The notes beneath the pieces are model-generated. The model made no database searches. It was not told the origin of the DNA and saw only the letters and a program-made list of their open reading frames with translations. The translations under genes and the position numbers were made by a program. Below are positions 51,601 to 61,494 of a DNA stretch of 64,000 nucleotides, piece after piece (the stretch's first letter is position 1; every line of letters starts with the position of its first letter). This DNA is from Odontesthes bonariensis (taxonomy: Eukaryota; Chordata; Actinopteri; Atheriniformes; Atherinopsidae). The stretch covers positions 24,111,209 to 24,175,208 of the forward strand of contig NC_134510.1 of assembly GCF_027942865.1 (NCBI RefSeq), read 5' to 3'.

Positions 51601-54600
51601 TTGGTTTTACATTTTCCAGCATTCAGTCCAGAAATATACAGGTTAGCTTACGTGGTAACTATAAATTGGCCACAGTTTTATATCTTATCTTTTTTCTTTG
51701 GTATAAACTGAGACTTGAACTTCTTTCTTTCAACATTTGACTTTTGGTTTCCCAACTTTTGACATATTCAAAATGTTTAATGGCCTAATTCTAGCCGCAA
51801 TCTTTTCATTTTGAGTTTAAAACTTTAAAAATGCTGGCAATCATTAAATAGCATAATTATTATTTATATCAGTATTGCTTATCACATATCTTTCAAACTT
51901 TGAAAAAATTCTATGAAATGTAAACAAAAAACAAAACAAAACAGGATGAAATAATTAGCAAATCCTATATTTGATTGAAAACAGAAGTTTTAAATATTTA
52001 GACTGAAAATTCAAATATGTATTATTGAAAAATATGCATCTATTTGGAATTTGATGCCAGCGACGTTTTAAAAAAAAGGGACACAGGCATGTTCACTACT
52101 GTGTTGCGACAGCTCTTCTTCAAACAACACCGTAAGTGTTTGGGAAATGAGGACACCAGTTGCTGTCGTCTGGTAGTAAAGCGATTTCCCAATCTTGTTT
52201 GACATACAGCAGTATCTACGCCAAGTCTCCTTTGCTGTATTTTCACTTTTAGAGTCCTTCAAATGCTTTTAAAAAGTGACAGGTCTGAACGGCAGACGGG
52301 CCTGTTTGGCACCTGCACTCTATACAAAGTAATGAGTAAAAGTAAATACTGCACAATGTTGTTTGCCATTATGAGCAAAACAAGTCAGATAGAGTCAGTA
52401 TCCAGGATTTTCAGAGGTGTTCTTGAGTTTTACAGAATCAGGTCGGATTTGAATGCAGTGTTAATTTAACACACAAACCCATAAACAACAACAACAAAAA
52501 ATAACCAGTAAGTACTACTTTTTAACATTGTCCTCAGTGTAAATACTTCATGACAATAAAACTGCTATGAAGGAGCAGTTTGTTCATGCAGCATCTCCCA
52601 CTCGCAGGCAAAAAAGGTTTTCAATTGATGGACCGCTGACTTCTGTAAAAATGTTGAGTTAGAAGGTGACAACATATAAAAAAATTTTAAACATTGAGTT
52701 CAACAATAAGCTGTTCTTGTTCTATTTCCAATTGAACTGACGACCTGTCCGATATATTTGCAGATAATTACATTCTGTTTTGATTCACTTCAGCTGGCAG
52801 GTTTTCCACCAATCATATCAACTAATACAAGTTTGCCACTCATCTCCACACATGTGGTATGAATATGATCATTCTGTTTGCTAGTAAAGAGAAGAGGGTC
52901 AGTGTTGGTAAATATCTTGAGACTCGGGACCTTACAATCACTGACCAAGCTTGTAACCTCGGAGTGTTGATAGACTCAGATCTGACTTTCAGCAGCCACA
53001 TCAAAGCTGTCACCAAGGCACCTTTTTACCACCTCAGAAACATCAACAGAACTAAAGGTTTCCTCTCCCAAAAAGACCAGGAGAAACTCATCCATGCATT
53101 CATCTCCAGTAGACTCGATTACTGTAATGCTCTTTTAACTGGACTTCCCTAAAAGAGCATTAAACATCTGCAGCTCATCCAGAACGCTGCTGCTAGTTAT
53201 TTAACCCAGACTAAGAGATCTGAACACATCACAGCAGCTTTAAAATCTTTACTCTGGCTTCCAGTCAGTCACAGAATAGATTTTAAAAGCCTGCTGATGG
53301 TTTACAAATCCCAGAACGGTTTAGGGCCAAAATACATCTGTGATATGTTCAGAGAATATAAACCCAGCAGAGCTCTTAGATCCAAGGACTCAGGTCAGCT
53401 GGTCCAGTCCAGAGTCCAGACTAAACATGGAGAAGCAGCATTTAGCTGTTATGCTGCAAACAAGTGGAACAAACTGCCAGTGGAGATTAAACTTTCACCA
53501 AATGTAGACATTTTTAAATCCAGGTTAAAAACATTTCTTTTCTCATGTGTCTATGCATGAAATCTGCACGATATCTTTTAATTTATCTGGACTGTTGCTT
53601 GTTTTTAAATTAATTTAAACTAGAAAGAGCTGTTCCTGCGAAACAGCTGTGAGAATGCATGAGCTGAATTACCTTAATAAAGAAAAATCTTAAAAAGCTA
53701 AAAGATTTGAACATTTTAAAATTTGAATGGTGTCTCTAGCTGAAAGTATGCAAAAGTAGTTAAGATTTGAAGGATTTGAAATGATCTGAAGAATTTGAAG
53801 GATTTGAAAGGATTGAAATGATCTGAAGAATTTGAAGGATTTGAAAGGATTGAAATGATCTGAAGAATTTGAAGGATTTGAAAGGATTGAAATGATCTGA
53901 AGAATTTGAAGATAAAAATTAAGCTAGAAACAGTTGAAATGGCTGAAAGTATGCTTAAATAATTATATAAAAAAAAAAATTATAAAGTGTGGTCTGACAT
54001 GATGTGGATTGAACCCAGGCCACCTGCATGAAAGGCTGGTAGTATTACCATTAAGCCATTTCGTGTTAAACCGGAAGTGCATTTGACCTAGTTAAAGAAT
54101 ACACAGACAGACACAGAGCTAGCTGCTGCAGCCGCGGGACAAATCTGAGGCGCAGACTGTCTTCTATCGCGTCTTGTGAGAAAAGTTGAGCAGCTAGAAA
54201 AATAATTTTAACACCATTAGAAGCAGAAGGCTTAGAGGAACTTAGCAAAGCAGTTTTACATCTGTGGAGTCAACTATATTTAAATCGAAGCAGTTTGAAA
54301 CACTTGAAGCTGGTTGAAAAAGAGCAGATTTCGTCAGAATTTGACAAGTTGTTCAAGCTTAAAGGCTCATAGTTCAAAATCTGTCCATGTGAGCTCTTTA
54401 AGAGTTACATTGGCTGAAAGAGGACAAGTTTTCCTACATTTTAAGGTATAATTTGTTTCTCTCAGTTAAACTGTATGAAAGTTATAGTAATTTGTTTGAA
54501 AAGTTGAAACTTATCAGCACTGCTGAATGTCTCACTCTAAAATCCAAGAAGGAACTTCATTTTTATCATTTTTAAACTGTCATATTTCAAAATTGGCTGA

Positions 54601-57600
54601 ATATTTTTAAAAGATGAAACAATTGGTAACAGCTGAATGTCTTATGAACATTTTAAAATTTGAATGGTGTCTCTAGGTTAAAGTATGCTGAAGCAGTTAC
54701 GATTTGAATAGATTTGAAGATTTTGAAGGATTTGAAAGCATTTGAAGATAAGGATTTGGAGAACTTAATTTTCATATTTTTGAAACTGTCATATTTCAAA
54801 ATTGGCTGAATATTTTTAAAAGATGAAACAATTGGTAATAGCTGAATGTCTTATGAACATTTTAAAATTTGAATGGTGTCTCTAGCTGAAAGTATGCTGA
54901 ACTAGTTAAGATTTGAAAGATTTGAAAGGATTTGAAAGGATTTGAAAGGATTTGAAAAGATTTGAAAATTTAACATTAGTTTCAATGGGAAAAAAGTTGA
55001 ACAAAAAGCTTAATATCTTAAAAAGTTGAAAAGTTACAAACACCAAAAATACATTCCCATCAAGAGCTGAATGAGCTGAACATTTTGATACCAAATTTGT
55101 TGAAATAGCTCAAAGTATGCTGAAGTAGTTGAATGCCGAAAAACGGCGGAATAATAATAACTAGAAAGAGCTGTTCCTGCGAAACAGCTGTGAGAATGCA
55201 TGAGCTGAATTACCTTAGTAAAGAAAAATCTTAAAAAGCTAAAAGATTTGAAGATTTTAAAATTTGAATGGTGTCTCTAGCTGAAAGTATGCAAAAGTAG
55301 TCAAGATTTGAAGGATTTGAAATGATCTGAAGAATTTGAAGGATTTGAAAGGATTGAAATGATCTGAAGAATTTGAAGGATTTGAAAGGATTAAAATTAT
55401 CTGAAGAATTTGAAGGATTTGAAAGGATTAAAATTATCTGAAGAATTTGAAGTATTTGAAAGGATTGAAATGATCTGAAGAATTTGAAGGATTTGAAAGG
55501 ATTGAAATTATCTGAAGAATTCGAAGATAAAATTAAGCTAGAAACAGTTGAAAATGCTGAAAGTATGCTTAAATAATTATAAAATAAAAAAATGCTAAAG
55601 TGTGGTCTGACATGATGGGGATTGAACCCGGGCCACCTGCACGAAAGGCTGGTAGAGTTACCATTAAGCCATTTCGTTTTGTGTAAACCGGAAGTGCATT
55701 TGACCTACTTAAAGACTACACAGAAAGACACAGAGCTAGCTGCTACAGCCTGAGGCGCAGACTGACTTTAAATACATCTTGTGAGAAAAGTTGAGCAGCT
55801 AGAAAAATAATTTTAATAGCATTAGAAGCAGAAGGCTTAGAGGAACTTAGCAAAGTAGTTTTACATCTGTGGAGTGAACTATATTGAAATCGAAGCAGTT
55901 TGAACACACACAACATATATGGAGAGATGAGACGGCCGCCCGCCGATCGCGGGAGGAAAATGATGCCGAACACTGACTTCAAATACATATTATGAGAAAA
56001 GTTGAGCAGCTAGAAAAATAATTTTAACACCATTAGAAGCAGAAGGCTTATAGGAATTTAGCAAAGTAGTTTCACATCTGTGGAGTGAACTATATTTAAA
56101 TCGAAGCAGTTTGAAACACTTGAAGCTGATTCAAAAAGGGCAGATTTCGTCAGAATTTGAGAATTTGTTCAAGCTTAAAGGCTCATAGTTCAAAATCTGT
56201 CCATGTGAGCTCTTTAAGAGTTACATTGGCTGAAAGAGGACAAGTTTTCCTACATTTTAAGGTATAATTCGTTTCTCTCAGTTAAACTGTATGAAAGTTA
56301 TAGTAATTTGTTTGAAAAGTTGAAACTTATCAGCACTGCTGAATGTCTCACTCTAAAATCCAAGAAGGAGCTTCATTTTCCTATTTTTTAAACTGTCATA
56401 TTTCAAAATTGGCTGAATATTTTTAAAAGATGAAACAATTGGTAACAGCTGAATGTCTTATGAACATTTTAAAATTTGAATGGTGTCTCTAGGTTAAAGT
56501 ATGCTGAAGCAGTTACGATTTGAATAGATTTGAAGATTTTGAAGGATTTGAAAGCATTTGAAGATAAGGATTTGGAGAACTTAATTTTCATATTTTTGAA
56601 ACTGTCATATTTCAAAATTGGCTGAATATTTTTAAAAGATGAAACAATTGGTAATAGCTGAATGTCTTATGAACATTTTAAAATTTGAATGGTGTCTCTA
56701 GCTGAAAGTATGCTGAACTAGTTAAGATTTGAAAGATTTGAAAGGATTTGAAAGGATTTGAAGAGATTTGAAAATTTAACATTAGTTTCAATGGGAAAAA
56801 AGTTGAACAAAAAGCTTAATATCTTAAAAAGTTGAAAAGTTACAAACACCAAAAATACATTCCCATCAAGAGCTGAATGAGCTGAACATTTTGATACCAA
56901 ATTTGTTGAAATAGCTCAAAGTATGCTGAAGTAGTTGAATGCCAAAAAACGGCGGAATAATAATAATAATAATAATAATAAAGGGAAACAGAAACTTAAT
57001 AGTGAGAATGCTTCATGCATTCTCACAATAAAGGGAAACAGGAACTTAATAGTGAGAATGCTTAATGCATTCTCACAATTATTTTATTTGTTTCTCTTTA
57101 TATTCTTTAATGTATTTTTAATGCTTCTTACACTCCCTGCTGCAATGCTTTTATTTTATGTAAAGCACTTTGAATTGTTTTGTACATGAAATATGCTATA
57201 TAAATAAATTTGATTTTATTTTATTTGATAAGTAAATTTGAATAAAGTCTGTTTTTGCGGACGTCCTGTATTTTGTATCCTTACCTTTTACTCAGTAAGA
57301 GGGAACAGCTGGGCGGCTTGATGATGGGCTTCTGAGGGGTCCATTCACAGCGAATCTTACTGCTTGGGGACTTTTTGTAGCAGAACAGAGTGGGACTCTC
57401 AGGAGGATCTATTAGAAAAGAAGACGTGCAGAAGCACAATATATCAATTTTTCATTCAAATACTCTTAAGTTAGTTAACGAAGCTAACCATCATTAACGG
57501 TAGTAATCCCACCCCGGCTGTTTCTTCTATAGTGAGATTAACTGGAAATTACCTTCGGATGAACTCAATAGCCGTTCCGGCACTCAGTATGTTGCAGAAG

Positions 57601-59629
57601 TTTTAAAAGTCCTGTTCTTCCCCTTTAGTTGTTTTCACTGATTGATTTGTGTGCACAGACTGTGAATGACTAACATCCTGTTTTACAACTTACATCTTTG
57701 ATTTAAATGACTTGTAGCATAGTTGATTTGTTTTATTTCCTTATTCTGTCTTGTTCAAAATGAAGCTAAACTCAGTAGCGTCCTGTGTGTGAATCCACTC
57801 CTGCGTTTCAGATTCATCGGCGTTGTGCTGTAACTTACCTGCAACAACGACTTTGACACCAAATGTTTCTCTGTCTCCGTGATGGCAGGTGTATTTGCCA
57901 GCGTCCGCCAGACTTATTGAGGCCAGAGACAGGGCAGCCGCTCCCTTTATAAACGTGATCTTTCCCCTGTCTACGTGTCCTTTGCCCAACAGCTGCTTGT
58001 TCCACTTCCACTGAGGCCTCGACTGAATGCCTCTTGTTACCCTGATGCCTTCCTCATCTTGATTATCACCCTCAGCATCCATCTCTTCATCCTCCCAGTC
58101 AGATGCATCCTCTGGTGTTCTGCTTGTGGTTGTTGGCTGGACAGTAGGTGAAGTTGTGTATCCTGTGTCTGTATATGTGAGGTTTTTGTTTCCCCCCGGC
58201 GCAGTGCTAACTCCTGCCTCAGCAGAAGGAGAAAGGTGTTCTTCACTCACTGTGCTCTGAATAGACGTTTTATCGCTTTTACTTGAGACCGCATTGGTCC
58301 TCGTGACTTTGCGAGTGGTTGGAGTTCCAACAACAGAGGTTCTTCTTCTGTCTGTGTTTGGGCCATTTTTGGTCGAGATGACCTCTACACCGTTCACCTT
58401 CACATGGCCGCTGCAGGTCAGAACCAGCCTATTTCCCGGAGATAAAACCAGGACACCAGGGGGAGGGTCTGCACAGAAAAACAAACAAACATTTGTAGGA
58501 CTCTTGCTGTCCTTGCTGATCGTGATGATCGTGTTTCTGTTCTTTTGGCTTGAGTATTGGTCGCAGTTCACTAGGCACAGCACACATAGGATGCAACGTT
58601 GCATAACCAAAATTACCAACTCCTTTCAAACTTCCTCTTTTAATAGGTCTCTCACCCTCAGTTTTTTTTCATTCCTAAATCATACCCTCTATGTATCATC
58701 ACTCCCTAATTTACATTTCTCATAGCCCCACTAAATTTTTGTTCTTTTCATTTGATCAACTATTGATTATGTGATTAGATTTTATGCAAACTTGGAGCAA
58801 TTAAAACTCCAGCGAATTATAATTTGAAATGTGTCTTAATTCTTCTTCTTTTTATTTTTTTGTTCTTTGTTATTTTATCGTTACACTGAAAATAGATTCT
58901 GCAGCTAAAAGAGGGCAAAACTGAACACATGCTACAGTATATTGACTTAAAAATTAAAGTCAAGTCAAGTCAAGGATTTTGACCCATAGTAATAATAACA
59001 ACAACAACAACAACAACAACAACAATAATAATAAATATCAAATGGTAATGAAACATTAACCTGAGTCTGGTGCAATAAAAATGACAAAACAAAAAAAGAA
59101 AAGAAAAAAACATTTTCTGGCTGACAAAAATGGAAAAATAAAATCTACAATAAAAATAACGAAAGACGAAACAAGATCTAACTGGTGCTTTACTTGCTCC
59201 CGTTAAAGTTGAGCAACAGAGAATGTAAATACGCATCATTCATTTTTAATTTTTAAAGGAACAATCTGGAATTATAAAACTTAAAAAACCCCAGAAAGAA
59301 TATTTGAGAGGTGCACTGCACGCAAATAAAATAAGAGGCAGACTAATAAGTGCAGTGCATGGTGCTTCAGTTGTATTCATACAGCTGTTTTGCTGTAAAA
59401 GCCGTTCAAATACCAGTAAATAAATTAATCAAGTAATTAATCAACAACTTTTTTTTTTTTTTTTTTTTTTAAAGTTTGAACTAAGTTACCAAGTTGTTTT
59501 TTGTTTTTATGACAAATGTCCTTTTTCCATTTGGACTGAAAACTCACCTTTTCTGGGACAGGCTCCGTCAAAAATGCAGCGAACAGACGAGACGCACAGA
59601 ACACACAGCAAAATGAGAAATCCACTCAT
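48615..59629 (-). CDS. il6r: Interleukin-6 receptor subunit alpha
   Basis: Ten minus-strand exons, 59548-59629, 57839-58468, 57285-57408, 51275-51453, 51011-51174, 50731-50875, 49596-49624, 49451-49505, 49038-49143 and 48615-48876, join in perfect phase to 591 aa (human 468). Residues 1-19 (MSGFLILLCVLCVSSVRC) are a signal peptide. An Ig domain follows (Cys46 to Cys222), then two fibronectin III modules: first DPPESPTLFCYKKSPSSKIR then CEWTPQKP, matching the IL6R pattern PPEEP..SCFRKSP...CEW; second LKPDPPSNVSVRQEEG then RVTWNIPISW. The cytokine-receptor box reads WSEWTS instead of the usual WSxWS. A serine-rich stalk leads to one membrane span (HLLWIPVLFAFLSVMLAVYI) and a short tail ending NTSYFFLQGEL, like human NTDYFF. 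IL6R binds IL-6 and pairs with gp130. The Ig exon is far larger than normal. The intron after 57285 holds 4 kb of nested repeats. It is next to atp8b2, as in human. Confidence 0.95.
52850..53617 (+). mobile_element. 5'-truncated non-LTR retrotransposon (L2/CR1-like), 3' part of ORF2
   Basis: The frame 52859-53152 continues after one stop and a phase change into 53297-53560. It reads as the C-terminal part of a LINE ORF2: NLGVLIDSDLTFSSHIKAV, HAFISSRLDYCNALLTGLP, then HLQLIQNAAASYLTQTKRSE, LPVSHRIDFKSLLMVYK and SFSCYAANKWNKLP-type residues ending FKSRLKTFLFSCVYA. This is the conserved end of L2/CR1-group elements in fish. It is a dead copy lying antisense in the il6r intron, with its 3' UTR broken at 53617. 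Confidence 0.85.
53618..55158. repeat. Composite repeat, copy A of tandem pair
   Basis: The unit begins AACTAGAAAGAGCTGTTCCT then GCGAAACAGCTGTGAGAATG. It contains a 37-bp minisatellite (period starts at 53780, 53817, 53854, 53891), a reversed tRNA-like module at 53990-54064 and several GAAGGATTTGAAA runs. It ends GCCGAAAAACGGCGGAATAA. The same start and end recur 1541 bases later in copy B. Confidence 0.9.
53990..54064 (-). repeat. tRNA-Glu(UUC)-like module, copy A
   Basis: On the minus strand this 75-base segment has an A-box-like TGGCTTAATGG, an anticodon-arm-like CCAGC-CTTTCAT-GCAGG with TTC in the anticodon position, and a B box GGGTTCAATCC. The acceptor stem does not pair, so it is a tRNA-derived pol III head, not a working tRNA gene. 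Confidence 0.6.
55159..57010. repeat. Composite repeat, copy B of tandem pair
   Basis: This is the same unit as copy A but longer. The 37-bp minisatellite has six starts (55321, 55358, 55395, 55432, 55469, 55506) against four. The segment beginning AGAAAAGTTGAGCAGCTAGA is present twice (near 55784 and 55994), with a GC-rich insertion (GACGGCCGCCCGCCGATCGC) between. The end carries an (AAT)n run at 56956-56980. Confidence 0.88.
55603..55677 (-). repeat. tRNA-Glu(UUC)-like module, copy B
   Basis: This is the counterpart of 53990-54064, with the anticodon-loop sequence CTTTCGT and B box GGGTTCAATCC. The surrounding CCCGGG is closer to a true tRNA-Glu T-arm than in copy A. The acceptor stem does not pair. 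Confidence 0.6.
56981..57080. repeat. Tandem palindromic 51-bp units at the end of the composite repeat
   Basis: AAAGGGAAACAGAAACTTAA followed by TAGTGAGAATGCTTCATGCA then TTCTCACAAT occurs twice in a row with few changes. Each unit holds a hairpin, GAGAATGC...GCATTCTC. The final ATGCATTCTCACA is the inverted form of TGTGAGAATGCAT near the start of copies A and B, so the whole 3.4 kb insertion has inverted ends. Confidence 0.75.
57078..57220 (+). mobile_element. Displaced 3' UTR/tail of the 52850 LINE
   Basis: ATTTTATTTGTTTCTCTTTA through TGTAAAGCACTTTGAATTGT to TGCTATATAAATAAATTTGA is the standard tail of the LINE family at 52850. It stands 3.4 kb away because the composite repeat was inserted inside the LINE 3' UTR. 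Confidence 0.75.
58989..59036. repeat. (AAT/AAC)n microsatellite in il6r intron 1
   Basis: An uninterrupted ACA trinucleotide run is flanked by ATA trinucleotides (AATAATAACAACAACAAC...). It lies in the first il6r intron. Confidence 0.9.
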
Positions 59630-61494
59630 TTCTGTCAAAAGGCCTCTCTTTGTCGACTCCGCAAACCATCACTCACAACACAGCAGCAGCTGCAGTTTTG
59701 TCGTCTCCCGTCGAACTTTTTTATTGTTACCACGTTGAAAGCCGACCGAGCAACTGGTCTCGTTCCACACCAGACCGGGTAGTTTATGCGGAGTTCCTGT
59801 GGCCGTAAGACCCGTTATTGTGAAATCCCAGAGCTCTTCCCCTTGTTCAGCGCCGTTACACAGAGGAAATCCTCCTCAGCATCAAAATAAAACCTCCATG
59901 TAAGCTGAAAAAAAGACCATGTTTTAGCATCACGTATATGATACACATGTGTGTATGCTGGCTGCAGCTTTGAAAAACTTTTACAAAAAGGTACTTATTT
60001 TGTAGTTTTTTTGTGTCAAAATCCCTTCTTGTCTGATAGAGTGATGGTGCTCTGTGATAAATATAACTGAAAAGGACCACTGATTCTTTTTGGCAGGTAA
60101 CTTTAAAATATGAAAATGCTCAAGTTGGCAGTCTTACTTTCACATCTCGGTTCAGCTTCACTTGAACCTTCCGCTTGAAATTGGATCCGCACAGACACTG
60201 TGTGTAGCTCTCGTGAGAAAGACAGATGACTTTCTTTATTCACAACCATGAAGCAGCTTCAACAAGAGCTAAAGGCTGCGAGAAGAAATGGTGGGAGCCC
60301 AAAAAACTGATGATATTAATAATTATCAAGCCTGAAATGAGCCTGTGTTCGATAAGATGATTTAGATGAAAAGATGCTCCTTGATTGATGAAAAAGAGCC
60401 CAGAACGAGGGCCAAACGTTTTGACATTATGAAGTCATCATCCACAAACACCCTCCCTTCTTTGTGGACAAGTAAATACTCTTTAAATAGTGTGTGTTTA
60501 AAGTAGCTATGAATCAGTGGGGCGGTTCACTCACAAAATGTTCATGATTAGCAATTTGACAAACCCACTTTATTCATTTGCTTCTGTTTGAATTTTCTTA
60601 AAACTTCTCCGCAGTCTGCCAAGGTCTGAACTGAAGGAAAAAAGAGATGGCAGTTTTTCTTTTCATTTTGTCATTACATCAAAGGTACGTAAAAAACAAA
60701 AAACCTTAAAATATAACCTTGCCTTTATCAGATAATATAGACAAAAAAAATAAAAAAGGCCTAACTTCTAAATCAAAGCACTGAAAGCTTGATTTAAGGT
60801 GCAACTCAACCAGGCCATTATGAACACATCAATATGATGCAAAAAAACCCAAAAACAAAATTAAGATAGCAGATCAGTGAGAAAAGAGGGGCACAAATCT
60901 CGCGGGTAGCCTTGTGTAAATCAAAATAGCGTTCTCACTGAGAACTATAATGAACACAGAGGTTTTTCGACAGACAAAACTTTGACAGACGCAGTAATAA
61001 TGCCTGCACCTCTCCGGTTGAGAGTCTTCTTTTTTTTCTCACTTGTCCATCTCGTTGTGGAGTTGAGTTGGTGAGAGATGGTGTGAGTTTCGGTTGTAAG
61101 GCTTGTAAAATATCAAGCTGAAACAATCTTTTTAGTTATAATAGTTAAGTTGTCTTGCCACCTGTTTCTGCACCTGCTGCTAATCTTCACTTGAATACAG
61201 TAAATCTCAATCAGAGACAATGATAGACAGTTATTATTCAGCATACTGTACATTAGAGGATCAATTGACCCACCATAAAACCTTATTTACAGATGGGAAA
61301 GTCCATGTCATTAGAATGTGCCACTTCCTCTTTTGATTCTGATGTGATCTGCTTATTTTGAGAGAAGAGCACTGTGAGGCTAAAGTTTTTTATAACTGTG
61401 TCGCTCCAGAAAAGCACATGTGTATCTTGGTTATGTGCGCAAACGTCTGATGGACAGCAGCAAAGATGGGATTCATTCATCGTTTGCATAGGTT
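59630..61494. other. il6r 5' flank and atp8b2 3' UTR
   Basis: No further gene was recognised. The first 200 bases upstream of the il6r ATG contain CG dinucleotides and may hold its promoter and leader. The rest is the likely atp8b2 3' UTR on the minus strand. TTTATT (AATAAA on the minus strand) occurs near 60233 and 60572. Confidence 0.4.

Noticed and set aside
52859-53560. A host gene in the il6r intron
   Set aside because: The frames are broken by a stop and a phase change and read as the C-terminal part of a LINE ORF2.
53760-53920. CRISPR-like regular repeats (GAAGGATTTGAAAGGATTGA...)
   Set aside because: The repeats are directly adjacent with no unique spacers, in a vertebrate intron. 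They form a 37-bp minisatellite.
53990-54064. Functional tRNA-Glu gene
   Set aside because: A and B boxes and an anticodon-like TTC are present, but the acceptor stem does not pair and the T-stem is mismatched. It is treated as a tRNA-derived repeat module.
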